NCBI RefSeq assembly: GCF_963678635.1
Contig: NC_087063.1
Coordinates: 65,710,471-65,774,470 of the forward strand
DNA from: Symsagittifera roscoffensis
Taxonomy: Eukaryota; Xenacoelomorpha; Acoela; Convolutidae
Reading direction: 5' to 3'
Length of the DNA: 64,000 bases
Positions within the stretch are counted from its first letter, which is position 1; every line of letters starts with the position of its first letter. A model generated the notes under the pieces. That model saw nothing but the letters and a program-made list of their open reading frames with translations, was not told where the DNA came from and did not search any database. A program made the translations under genes and the position numbers. Of this stretch, positions 1 through 13,700 are shown piece by piece.

Positions 1-117
1 CACTCGACCCGTTCTGAAAAATAATGCAGAGTATAGACGAAAGCATAATCCAATCTCAATAATCTTAGATTAGATTGTGGAGTACTGGGTTTAAACCAAA
101 GTTCGTTTGGACATCTA

Positions 118-175
118 CTCCTAAAGCAACAACAACAATAATGACAAAAAATACAACAACAACAACAACAAAAAA
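118..175. repeat. AAC/CAA-rich microsatellite
   Basis: Interrupted run of CAA/AAC triplets in AT-rich intergenic or intronic DNA. There is no coding signal around it, and the first 1.5 kb of the window otherwise holds only AT-rich sequence and a dispersed repeat. Confidence 0.85.
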
Positions 176-299
176 GCCATTGTAAAGTTGGAACTGTCAA
201 CAAACTATAGGAAATCAAAAAAAAACTAACTTTTTTGCAACAATTTTCAACTGCTGAAGAAAAACACCAAATTAAAACTCTTCGAAATTTTTCGAATTC

Positions 300-870
300 A
301 GCTGGGACATTCGAAGCCGCGAAAAAGCTGGGACGTTCAAAGCCGCGAAAAATCAAATTTGAGTGAATGCAAATTTCACTACAATCCAGAAAAAGTAAAA
401 CATAATCATCACGACCTATAGTACGGCCTTCACTATAATCATTGACTCTTAAAATATTTCCAAAACCTACACTCAGATAAACTGGTAAATCAATCAGAAA
501 ACGCAAAACCAAAATTTCAAATTCAAAGAAAAAATATATAGCTTTACAGCTCTTTGATTTTCAAGAACAATATATGTTGAAACCCAATTTGAAAAAAAAC
601 TGAATGAACACCTAAATAATTTATCTCGCAGGGTAATCTGATAATTAAGTTCCATTTTCGAAATAAGAAGTCAATAGTGTTTTTTGTGAACTTCACATTT
701 TTGCTGTTCAATGGTGGGTTTTGCCTTCCTTTTAACAAAGGAAATGAAGTGAAAGAAAAAAAACAAAAGTCAACCCTCGAAAAATGTAGAATAAGTTTTT
801 CCTGAAAAAAAACACGAAAAAATCACCAAAACATAAGTAAGAGTACTCACTAAACTAAGTTCATTACTCT
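300..870. repeat. Dispersed AT-rich repeat, copy 1
   Basis: Several short blocks recur elsewhere in the window: AAGCCGCGAAAAATC (about 331-360 and 13964), AACAAAGGAAATGA (about 736 and 13926), and a TTTTTCCTGAAA block followed by an AATCATC/AATCACC-type stretch (about 798, 6461 and 14004). The shared order at 0.3-0.9 kb and 13.6-14.0 kb indicates a diverged interspersed repeat. Its ends and class cannot be set by eye. Confidence 0.4.
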
Positions 871-1568
871 TAATCCAAAGTCACAACTCAAAAAAATCAG
901 CGTCAGCAAGTTTTTCTGAAAAAAAAACTACCAAAATAAGGGTCTTCACTTCCTTCACTGACACTTTTCAACCACAGGACCCAAACAAATGAACTAAAAT
1001 TTGACTATTTACAACATCACGGCCTATTAAAAAAAGTCTCAACTACTTTCATCGAATCTTGAACCTTAAAAAATCTGAAGCGGCGCCATATTTGAAACTT
1101 TTCATGCGTAACAGTCACAAAAATTTTTTAGAAAAAAAAATGATTATCAAATTTAAAAATCGAAATTGCAGATTTTTGTGTTTTCACAATGAAAATATAG
1201 TTTTTAATCTCCTCGCACGCTATAAATTCAAAATATATACGAACAACGGCCACAAACTAGCAAATGACAAAACTGACAAAAAATGTATTTTGAAAAATTT
1301 AAGAAAATCAGGAAACCTTCGAAAACGTATTTATATTGGATAAGTTATACAAAACCCAATTTCCAATAAAATTTTGTACAATTTACCAAAAAAAACTGCA
1401 ATTAAAATAATGGAAAAAACGGTGAGCGTTAAAGCCGAAAATTAAAAAAAAACTATTAAAGCCAAAAATTTCAGATTTTCCCGTTTCATGCTGGTTTCCA
1501 AAGACTTCAGCTTTATTTGTAATTTGCCGAAATCTAAATTTCAGCTTAAAACCAGACTGGAATCTAAC

Positions 1569-1773
1569 CAGTGATAAGCTCGTTAGGCATGTTTCGGAGG
1601 AACTTCGCATCATGCAGTGAAGTGATCACTCCTTGGACAGTTCCGAAGAGGGAACCGAAGCCGAGGGACATGAGCATGAGGAAGAAGAGGACAGCGAAGA
1701 GGGGTGAGAAGAACCCAAAGTGGTCTATGGCCTCTGTGAAGGTGATGAACGTCAGTCCAGTCCCACTCACACC
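1569..1773 (-). CDS. SLC6 exon: TM8 region
   Basis: The acceptor is TTGTACAG; the donor after 1569 is GTTAGA, phase 1. It encodes [16 protein letters not shown], a hydrophobic helix ([19 protein letters not shown]) and MFGT-like [10 protein letters not shown], the standard end of TM7 and TM8 with sodium-site residues. The rest of the gene lies beyond the left edge of the window. Confidence 0.9.
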
Positions 1774-4700
1774 CTGTACAAGACACACACGGGATTATGA
1801 CTATCCGTACGACTTCTTCTAGCATAATATTCATATACGCCGATATCAGTTGTGTTAAAGGGTAGAGCACTTTCTTCTATTCTCGCGGCCAACTTTTCCC
1901 AACAAGCACCCTTTTAATTCTTTTTTAAAGCAGGCGCCCATCTTAGGATTATCTGGGGGGGGGGGGGGGGTTGTTGATTTTATGACTCTCACTTAAGGAG
2001 AGAGAGGGGGTTTTTCTCCTTTTAGATTAGATCGACCAAATTGATTTCATTTTCTGAGCTCTCCTCAAACACTATTAAGACCATTTATGTTAAACCATTT
2101 CCTGAACAGCAGGCCAATTTGCAAAAAGCATGCCTAAACTAATGCTTCAGAGAAGTTTTTGCGTGTTTTATAATCATTGACAGTGGCCCTTATTAGCCTT
2201 AACCTAGAAGCGAAGTGGAATTTCGAAACATTGGCAGCTAACACAATCACTGCCGTTAAGCATTCAAAATAACTTACAAAGCGGCAATTAAGCCGACAAT
2301 ACTAGGTTAACGCCAGTTGAGCCGAAAACGAAATGATGTCAGAGAACATTTTGAGCTAATTTTTGAGCTATATGAAACTCTATTTTTGGATTTTAAACGA
2401 CGCAAAATATAGTCGATTGAGCATAAGCATAATCCATTTAAGCAAAAAAAAAGAAAAGATAGTTTTACAAAATCCGAGTAGGTAAGCTTATAAACTAGAG
2501 ATCGAATTTTAATTATAGTTGAAAAATACCGTTTTTCTTTGGTCTCTGCAGAGAAGTACTGTTTTATTGTCTGTACTCTTTTAAGATAAACAAATAATTA
2601 ATTGCCTTTGCGAGGAAGTCCTCCAATCGACAATGATCAGTAGAGTTGGATGCCACATTTGATGCAATGCAGTTGTCCAGATCCTGGTTGGCTTTGAACC
2701 CTGAAAAAGATATCCATTTGATTGATCATACAAATTGCATCTTTCTGACAAATTAAGTACTTCGATGAAAGCGGTGGAAAGTCATGAAGGCAGGCGATAA
2801 ACCCCTCCCATTCGGAAAGACAGATATATGTACACGATTTTAGATTCTAGTATAATATTAAGAATCACAAGCACATTTGTAGAATAACGGGATTCGAAAT
2901 TACTGCATCACACTGCAGTCTCAGTCTGAGTTTATGCCGCTTTCTAATCGCATTAACAAAGCTGCTGTCAACAGTTAAAAATATAGCGCCAAATAAATTA
3001 GTCCACTATTTTTGGCTTCGTTTATAATAAAACAGGATGCAACAATAGCCGGTTGCGGTGGGCCAAATAGGCCAAAAATTAGAAAAAGTTTTCGAAAATT
3101 TTTCTTTCAGTTTTAGTTTTGATTTTCATTTTTTGAAGACAACCGTAGGCGATTATAATGAATTTACAGAAGGTCTAAGCTTTTGTCTTTCCTCTCGTCA
3201 CCCCGCGTATAAACTTCTTTTATGAATGTGGTAGGAACTTTCTGAGCAACTTGCACAATGAACGGTTACGACGGGTATCCCTACTTTTAATAGTTTCATT
3301 AAAAAATTTGCTTAGTAGGAAATAACAACCACTTAATCTATTTTGTTGAAACAACGCTGTACTAAAATGCACACCAAAATCGATGCGAAACTGAATTAAA
3401 CCTGAGTGGTTTTATGGGTCCGTAAAGCAACTAGGTCAAATTTTTGTTTCAATTATATAAGTTATGTGGATTCCCAGTTGTTAGAAATACAGATGATCTA
3501 TGAACCAACATAGAGTACAGATGAGGTTACGACAGGAGAGGACAAACAGTTAGTGCTCCTACCTTTTGGTCTTCTGATCCTCGTCGAACGAAAGCTTTCG
3601 AAGGACTAACTAAAATGCAGCTGCTTTTACAAACTAAAACGAGTCAAACTACATCAACTAACTCATGCCAAAAAATACTTTGTGCACATTGAAGGATGCT
3701 GATATAAAAATTTCACAGGTTGCAAAAATTAAACGGAATCCTTCCTCGAACAGAAATTGAAAATTGATGCTCTAAACGCGACAATATATCCAGGGGGCGG
3801 ATCTAGGATTTTCTCGAGGGGGGGGGGGGGGGGGGGGTGCGGATTTTCAAAAAATTTTGACGACCTTTTTTTTTTTAGGTCGACCGAATTGATTTTTCGA
3901 GCTCTCCCAAAGCACTGTTTTGCCCCTATACTGGCAAAGTTTTCTGCGCCGCAGGCAAATTTTTGAAAAAACAGTCAAAAAAAGCAGTTTTTGGGCACTT
4001 TTTGAAAAATTTTGACAAAAAAATAGCGTTTTTTTGGCGCGCGCTCCCCCTCAAAGTTAGTATATATTGGCGCCAACGGCGCCTTTAGAAAAATTTTAGG
4101 GTCGGTCGGCCAAAAAGGGATTTCTGAAAAAGTATCAACGGGGGGACCCTTTGGGTCGGCAGGGGGTCGAATCCCTGAGGGGGGGGGGGGGGGGCGTCCA
4201 CTCCCCCCCCCCTAAATCCGCCCTGAATATATCATTTTTCAGTGAGATTGTTTCGTCGTAACTGATATAGCATAAGGCTCAGGGGGTCGACATTTACTGG
4301 CATAAAAATATGACTTTGGATCAATTTTACAACCCCACCTATTCTAAGAGAAGGAATATGTTACAATGTCGATTATACTACTCGTTGGATTAGCTCTTGA
4401 TAGGCAGTGGAACATACTCGTCACTAGATGCCGCAGGTGGAGAGGCGTAAGGGACGGTTTTTACTACATCCGTGAAAAAAAAAACAAAAAAAAACTTTTT
4501 ACAGCAGACTTGAAAATTTCAAGTAGAACACAATGCACATAATTGAATTCGCAGATAAAATTAAACTACTAAGATTCTCGCTATAGAGCACCAACTTTTC
4601 CTTATGTGTTTTTTAAACAAACTCTCACAAGATTTGGTCTGGTCATTATAACTAGAATGCTGGATATTCGCACACTAAATAGATAGACATGGGTCAGCAT

Positions 4701-7700
4701 TTTGAAAGTGGAAGCTAAACGCACCAATCACGGCAAAAATGACAATGGCAGCGTAGATTGAGGTGAAGCAGTTAATGAGAGAAACCACAATTGCATCCTG
4801 GTAGCAGTTGTTGTTCTCTGGCATGTAGCTGCTCATCGCAATCAGACCTCCGAATGCCAGAGACAGACTGAAGAATATCTGGGTAGCAGCGTCTAGCCAC
4901 ACACGCGCATTTAGCAGGTGCGATAACTGAAAGAAACTGTTTACATAACTTTTTATCTATATTTTTTCACAGAGGCGAAGCTGCGTTTCGGAAACACTTG
5001 CGAGAACGCGACCAAAAAGCAGCTCTATCAAATGAAAATAGAAAAAGTCGAAATACGCCTCGAATTAGCAAAAACTCGGCTACGTGTCGGATTCGAAGAT
5101 GCTACCAAGCAAATTTGAGTCTCACGCACTAACTACTCAGCCACGGAAGCTTAAAATCCCCAAAAACTAGCCACCAATAACGAAGCTACATATGCTAATA
5201 AATTGCCAATTCGATGCAGCAAAAGTAGCACCAAATACAAAACGGAACAATTTTGCGAATAATAATTTGGAATACAACAAACTGAAAGCATCCACACTAA
5301 CTTTGCATGTAACAAATCGGAAAACATAAAGCCACCTTATGAAGAAATTATGCATTTCAAAAAATGCGAGATATATTGAGTTAGAAAATTTCTGAAATCG
5401 AGTTTTTATGTTGTTTGAAACAAATCATTTTTTTTCGGTTCATTTAATGAATTAAAAATGCATCAACTGTGTTAACTTATTATTATTCGAATGTCAAAAT
5501 TATGCTATCAAAAAGCTGTAAAGTTGCCCCAAAATTGGCACCAATATTTGCGACTTAGTTTGGAAAAAAAAGAAGGTTCGTACTAAAACACGGCTTCGCA
5601 AGTGCAATAAGCAACCCTTAAGCCGTTGATCTCCGACGTTAATTATTAAGGTTGAGAAAAGTTACACACGGCTGCAAGAACTCAAATACAGATGCTAAAA
5701 CAAAAGTGAGAAAACGGTATAAAGCAGCTAACATAATTATAAGACTACCAATTAAGAGTCTCACGTCCTCACAGGAATCTCATTTTCATTTGATAATAGA
5801 CAAACACGGGCCACTAATAAAGCAGATACCATCAAATTTCTGATGCTATGAAACAGGAAATGAGCTACAAGCACTCGTGTCGCTTACCATGCGGCTATAA
5901 GCGCAATGACAATACATTTGCATCTAAAACTCGAACTGATGCAAGCCGCATCAAAGTAAGTAATTATTTTACTTGGGCATGCTAAGCGGCACACATGCAA
6001 GCCGGTACACCCCCTATGAAATGGATATGCAGCAAAAATGCCAACAACTGAGCACTTTTATCAGCGAGTTGGGTTAGAAAAAAAAAGAAAATTCGCAATA
6101 AAGCACAACGCTAAAAAGAAAAAACTGATTATGAAAAATTACTTCTTCGAAAAAAATAATCTCGCAAATTTTCAAAAGTAACACTCTATTATCCAACACG
6201 CTTCAAAAAGAAAAATGGCCAATAAACAATTGGAAAAAGTAAATGAACGCAAGAAAAAAGTTAGGACTTATTTTGTGAAAAACCTCAACTTTCGAATTTC
6301 AAAGGAAAACCTATTTGTCTTTAAAAGTCTTCGAACTTTGACAACCCACTTTTCCTACATTTTAACAAATGAAATTGAATTAAACTCACAAAAAAACTAT
6401 ATACCTGAGTCCATTCATAAATGCATGAAAACGCATGAAACAGAGCATATTGAGACTTGTTCCTGAAAAAATAAAAAATCACCAAGACCTATATAAGAGG
6501 TATTTATTTGTGAAAGGAAAGCAATTTGATTCTTTTCAGCTGATAAGGCGAAGATCAGACAAAACAGGTTCGGGAAATTAAGTTGCGTGCCCCATCAAAC
6601 TTGCAAAACCAGACAAAATAGCATTGCATAAAATACCACCTGAAAGTACCATTTGATAAAAATTGCGATACCGCATAAAAATAGCATCGCAAAATTCCGT
6701 GTTTCACTTGTGATACCACGTAAAAAAGCACAGCAAGCAAGCAGACAGGAAAGGAAGGCAGCTAATTTCAATGAAAAGGGAGAAAATTTTCCTAGAAAAG
6801 ACAACTAAAAATCTTTAAATGTTGTCTGGAATGTTGTTCTATTTGCGGAAAACACGCCCAAAAACACATTCGACGGCGTTTACGTAGAAATCAAAAACAA
6901 GTATAGAGCGAAACTAAAATTGTTGTCATGAAAACCTTCGCACTATCAATTCTATTCTGAGACTTTAACTTTTTGCGCGATCTGGGAAAAAAAGCATACA
7001 AACTATGCTTCCCTCGAAACACATTCAACAGCGTTTAATGAAATATGGAAAACAATTATTGATAAAAAAATAAATTTATTGTCACGAATAATTATAAATT
7101 CTATTCTGAGATTAAAGTTTTCAGCGATCAGGAGAAAAGCACACAAAGTATGGTTCCCTCGAAACTACCTAAAATTAGGCTAGTAAGCCGATAAAATATA
7201 AGCCGAAATAATCTAGGCCGAAAAAAAATCAAGCGAAAAAACCCCAAAAAAAGGAAAATATATGAAGTCAAGGTAGAATTACAAACTGCAGCGGTAGATG
7301 TAAACATAACAGTTAACTACAAGGAAAACTGCATATGCAGAAAATACCTCTGCTGTCCCAGGCGTATTAGTTACCGCCAGACTAAATGTGCTGGCGACGC
7401 CTAGAAATTTGAATTCATTTTGACCCAAGATACCAAAAGATTCTGTTGAACAAGTTGTTAACCCGACAAAAAAGTCTATATTCCGGTTTGATTACACTTG
7501 CCAATCGCAAGCGTAACACAGAAGCGAAGCTTCGCATCGCAAACACTAGCGAGAACACGACAAAAAGCATCTCTATAAAGTGCAAAAAGAATAAAGTAAA
7601 AATGAGCCTCGAATTAGTAAAAATTCGGCTACGTCTCGGATTCGATCTACGACCAACTGAGACCTAGAGATTATGACGCGACGAACGCTTAATACATCAC

Positions 7701-10700
7701 AAACATTAGCCACAAATAAAGCAGAAAACGAATACTTTGCAATTTTCAATGCTACAGTGAAATTTCCATATAAGTGAACACTTAATTGGAACACTTATTT
7801 AAAATGAACATTTTTATTTGAAAGTTACGTTAGAAAAAACAAAAGGTTCGTACTAATACACTACGCTAATCACAAGGGTAAATATATAAAAATGGTGAAT
7901 ATTACTAACTAACTTTAAAAGAGTTAACCTCGGGAGTTCCCTTTCAACTAGTTTTCGCTTTCATAATTGGTCGTACATTACTTGGAAAAATTTATTCGAC
8001 TGAGGGGAGCGGTGGTCAAAAGATTGCGTCCCACCTCTCAATCGAAAGGTCGGATGTTCCATGCTTGTTCGTTGCAGGTGAGGCAGCATTGCTCAGATCA
8101 GAAAAATAGCTCGAAAGTAGCATGTTATTTGTAACAGCGGCGCAGCAGCGGTTCTTTGTGATGAGCTATACAGCTCTTATGCTGCGCCTTTCTTAGTGGA
8201 TAAATCGTCTTCAAAAACTTAGAACTGTCAAAGCTGCATTTTCCTTCTTTGGAGCTTTATTTGAAGTCAGTCATTTTTGCTACCAGAAAATTGTCCAAAA
8301 AAAATTAAAAATCAGTTGTTAAAATTTTTTCCTACATTTATTTTATAACTGTGATTTGAACATTCGGCGCAGCAAACGGCTTCTCTTTTTTTATTATAAC
8401 GATGATGTAAATTACATTTTTTCTTTTGTAATCTTTTATCACGACAAAAAGATAATTCAGTTTTTCTTTTCAACAAATTTGCTGACAGCAATTACTCAGC
8501 AAACATCAAAAAGTGTCTCTAAACTTTTAGAGCAATCTTAAGGAAATGAGATAAAATTTACTTTGGTCTCATATCTCAAATTACACGAGGAGATGGTCAC
8601 GCGCTCTTGGGACCCTGCAAGTGAATAAGCATCAGTGAGAGGTCTCTCTGATTTGCATAATTAATTTCCTCTTCGCGCATGGGGACACAAAATGGAAAGC
8701 TCAACCGAATTTCTACTTCTAGTTGACGCAAAATGAAGGTGCGCAAAGCATTCAAAGCTCACGCACTATATACTGTTTATATTGTATTCTCTCTATAGGT
8801 ACTTGGAAAACCACCTTAAGGACCAGCTAATTTTGATTGCGTCACTGCAAAAAATTACACATTTTTTTTACCGATGTCGACATGCAAGCTCCTCTTAATT
8901 ATGCTCACATATAGATTCGCTTGAATTACTCATTAAATGGAGAAACTGCGCATGTCAACATGTTTTTCGAACTGTAAATTTAACTGGCTGCTGGCATGTC
9001 GATATATAGATAACTATCTACCACTCGGCCTTTATCCTTGCCTCCACTTCCATCTGAAGAACGCAGGAAAAGCACCGAAGGCTAAACACAGGCACCAACC
9101 AACTAACTAATCGACCGTTTTCAACCGATATTACCTCCATATGGCGTCAATCAGAATAGAAGTCATAAGCTAGCCGCATTATATTCAACGAGTAGTATCA
9201 TTACTTTCACAACCGATTTTACAGAATATGTTGTCAAACAATAAACCTATCTGATCATTTTTTAACAGATCATTCATAAATGAAAATCTGATTCCTTTTT
9301 TTGCTAACTCGCCTTTTTCATTTTCGTCGCTTTGCCCCATCGATAAACTGACCGGTACATCTCTAAGCTAATCATTTATGCCTTGTTGGTACTGTCGCTG
9401 TTCCTTTTTCTCAGTTGTTTTTAGCCCATAGCTGTGTGCTATGACGCAAAACGGAATACCAATTCAGACGTCTAAATTATTGTATTACACTACGTATCCG
9501 TCCGAAGCAATCCAGTGCTAAAATTGGGAAGCAAACTGAACAGCGCCATACTAATAACACAACTACTAAATTATGGTAGAAAAAAGTTTTAAAAAAATAG
9601 TGAAAGTCTTTTGAAAATGAGACTATCTATATTCCATCATTTAGGCTCCATTTAATCTGGGTTGTTGATTCCCTGGGGCTTAATGGGCTCATCAAATCAC
9701 ATGCCAATTCTATCTAATGTCGCCAAGTTAACCAAAGCTAGTTGGCAACGACTGAACAAAAAAAAAACACTGCAAATGGCTGTTTCTCCACTAAAACTAA
9801 CAAAGCGACAATCTTAAGATCTCCTTGTGACACAGAACCCGTGAATTTTGCCCAAAAAATCAGTTGAGATTATGTTACACAGAGGCGAAGCTGCGCTTCG
9901 TAAACACAAGCGAGGAAAACGCAAAAAAGGGGCTCTAAACAGGCAAAACAAAGTGAAATAGAGAAAAGATTACAAAAGCACCATGAGAAAAAAAATTGAG
10001 ACTGGGATTATCACGTTCTCACGTCTGCTCCACAAGCGCTTGCCATTTTTTTAACACTAGCCACGAATAAAGCATCTACAGTTTCTATCAAATTGCCAAG
10101 GATACGCAGCAAAAACTCTACCTAAGAAAATGTTCCAGATTTGAATCTCCGACCTGTTGATGAGGATTCTCACGTCCTCGCATCTGCGCCACGTTCACTT
10201 GGAAGCAAACTAATGGTCCAGCTAATGCTGGATCCACCTGCTTTTATATTTTCAATCACATCCTGTACTGATACGGAAATGATCAATTTTCAAAACAATG
10301 GACTTTACGCAAAACCCTAGTGATTTCTCTACTTAGATAGAGGATTAGCCGCTTATTTGAAGGAGAAAAATTTTTTCTCGGTCTTTCACTTGAAGTCTTT
10401 ATCTCAGAATTAGCTGGGTAGTTTTCGAAAAAAAATCCAAAAAAATGATCCAAAATTCAAAAATTAGATTTTTCCTAAATTCATTAACTTTTCTATACTA
10501 AAGCATGGGCATAGACTCTTACACAGGGAAGACTTCGGCGCCCTGATTTTTAGACTTAACTCTTAATATCAGATTTAGGCAGTAGTTATCGAGAAAATGA
10601 TAAAATCTCTAAAAACAAAACGGTAAAAAAATTTTTTTTTTAAATGGACTTTCCCGAAAATTACAGCGGCTTTTCTACTAAAAAGTAGGGGTAAAAAGAT

Positions 10701-13700
10701 TACACAGGGAAAATCTAGGCATCATGTTAGTTTGAATGAACTATCAACCTCAGAATCAAGAGTTCAGTTTTTGAAGAAAAAAAAACAATTTTTCATTGTT
10801 CAAAAATTGGTTACTTTCTTTGAAAAAAGCAGGGCATACCTGCTTGCGCAAGTAAAATTCGCACAACTGATTTTTTTCTTTCGGTTAAACACTATCTCCG
10901 ATTCGGCAGGGTAGTTTTTGAGAAAAGTCAAAAAGTTTAATAATGTACTGGTCTGGGGCCTTAATTTTTTTCTACCGAATTTAAGGAATAGCCACTTGAG
11001 AAGAGGAGATAACTATAATTTGTCATCTCAGTTTTGTGCATTTAATATTTGAGACAATGAAAACAAATTGGTCAAACATCTATCTACTCAAACTTTCGAA
11101 AGCCGCACAACGTGGGGTAAACTGAAATTTGGGACGATTCCTCAGACGGATCAAATCTCCGCTTACACGTTAATAGCTCGAAATATATCACGCGTTAATT
11201 GTCCCAAATGGCGATCTTTTAAACCCCCATAACTTTACAAAAAATGATCAACGGTAAAATATCTTTTCAAATTTAAGCTCAGGACAACAATACCTTTTGA
11301 ATTATATAAAAAATCTCGTCAAAAATGGCTAGTTAAAAAGTCGAAATTTGTCCGAAGAAAAAAAAACCCACCCGAGCACAAATATTCCGTTAATTTGGTA
11401 TCGAAAGTCGGAACAATAACATAACTCTTGTTTGCAGAAGTAATTGGCTTCTATTTACATAAATCGATCTTTTTTCTTTTATATTTTTCCTGAAACAGTT
11501 CTTTAATTTTAACTTTGTTTAACTTCCTGAAACCATTATTGAAACAATTTTATCTTCTAATCTAAGAGGTTTTTTTCAAAAACTATTGAAAAAGTTGAAA
11601 CATTTCAGATTTTTTGAAGTTTAGTTTGTTCAAAATGTGGCCCAGTAAATTGATCAAAAAAACAAAACAGTTCAAACTAAGATCAGAGATACGGAAGTTT
11701 TGAGATAATACAGAAGTAACAAAAGGGTAATACGGAAGTTTTGAGCATTCGTAGAAAATGTAATCGCTAGCTCCTTCGATTTTCAATCTAGGAGTTACTG
11801 ACTCGAGGTCCAGATACCCCAATTTGAATTTTTCCACGGACTTATTAACATAATCAAGACATATTTGCTATTCATAACAATCCTTGTAAAATCACTGGTT
11901 GCAGCATCAAAATAAGGTTTATGTAAGGTCGAGGCTAGTTTGAGACCGTCAATGAGCTCTGGCCGATGCTTCATGTCACGCATACCCCTGATCAAAAATT
12001 GCATCTAGTCTTCTAAGCTACTGACCAGCTCGTATGCATGTCATTTAATGCATGCAGATGATTAAATATTAAATTTTAGTTTTCTAAATCAACGCCACTT
12101 ACATCTGGTTTGAAGAGGTGCACAAGTCCGTCTGACATATTAGGGAGGAGGAGAGCCCGTATGAGGAAGATCGTCAACACCACGTAAGGAAATAAGGCCG
12201 TGAAGTAAATGACCTGAAATCAAAAGAGTTACCACCACTTCGAATTAGTGCCAACAAGGTGGTAAGATTGGGAAAATTTTGATTGCGGAATTCTTCGAGC
12301 GAGTGCTATTAACGACATCGATTTTTGGCCGATCAATCAAAAATTTTTCTCAAGGCACCTTTGAAGCCAATCCACAAAAATTTTCATGAGGAAAGCAAGT
12401 AAAAAAAACGCACGGCAATTTTTTTAAAATGCTTTGAATAAAATGGCCGCTTTTCAGCTTCGACGGAGCTCAAAAAACCGAAATGCCTGAACCAAAAGAG
12501 ATAGACTTAAGTTTCCAAAATCCATAACAACCGCCAAAAACTCTTGCGCGCGCCACTACGTCCAAATTGAAGGAGAAATAGAATACAAGGAATAGAATTT
12601 TCAAGTGCTTCGTCTTGAAAGTGTTATTGGTACACTATCGTTTGAAATTACATTATAAAAATACTCTCGATTCCTATCTCAAATACAGTCAACAAAAATC
12701 TAAGTCAACAACAAAGGCCAATGAAGGAGATTATATGGCTTTAAAAAGGAGTCAGAAATGAGTATATAGCAAGATAATGGGTGGAAAAACTAACTTTTCC
12801 TGAGCTCTTGATGCCCTTGATGGTGGCGAGGAGGACTATGGTCCATGTGACGACTAGAGCCAGGCCAACTTTCCACTCATAGGAGAAAGGCTCCTCCAAA
12901 CTGTCTGCAATATTGAGGGTCTCTCTGTACCAGTAGAAGGAAGTAGGCGAAGAGACCTAATCATGAACCAAAAATCGTCGACAGGCATTCAAAGTCCTAA
13001 TGCTACTCCTCGTAAGAAAGGCAATTGAAACGAAGTATGAGTCATATAGATTTTGATTTGCTTGTTTCAATATTAAGTACGCAACTTAATTGTTCAACTT
13101 TTGCTTAAAAAAAAAACTTGTTTTTTTTTGTTTGAGTTGTCGTATTTTTGCGTGTATACTTGCCTGACACTCTTTGATATTTTCATCACACGTTGACCAA
13201 GGCGACGGGTAGGAGAAGCTGCGAAAGAAGTAAAGAATACACCAAGACACTACAGTGTTGTAGTACACGGCACAGAGGAAGGACACGATACAAGAGGCGA
13301 TGCCGAGACCTGCCAAATAAGGGCTGATTTCCCACCACACTTGTAAGGGTCCTTTTCGCAGTCGCTGTCCAACCGAGAGTTCAATGATGAACAACGGAAT
13401 GCCCTCGAAGATCAGCATCAATGTATACGGTATCAAAAAGGCTCCTGAAATAAATAAATATTTTTACTGTATCCATTGGTTGAAACCGGGAACCCATGCA
13501 ACTAATTCATGTGTTCAGAAGCGCGTATAAAGCGCAGTTTCAATTTATGAAGACTCAAATTAAATTTTTCTTGGCATTGAAATTTGCATTCATCTTTTAC
13601 TGCCAAAAACAAACCATCGCCAAGAGACAGTTGGAAAACAGCCAATGAACGCTAGATTACAAAAAATATTGACGCGTTTTTTTATTTTAAAAAAAATCAA

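Noticed and set aside
1059-1343. 94-codon open frame in the left flank
   Set aside because: AT-rich and lysine/asparagine-rich, with no homologous motif and no splice context. Similar frames at 6215, 8356 and 16443-16921 were rejected for the same reason.
4971-5355. Small minus-strand ORF at 5167-5355 as a gene
   Set aside because: It lies inside a dispersed repeat that recurs at 7.5 and 9.9 kb, and the frame is not conserved among copies.
8003-8067. Functional tRNA gene
   Set aside because: Box A/B-like spacing only; the acceptor and anticodon stems do not close.
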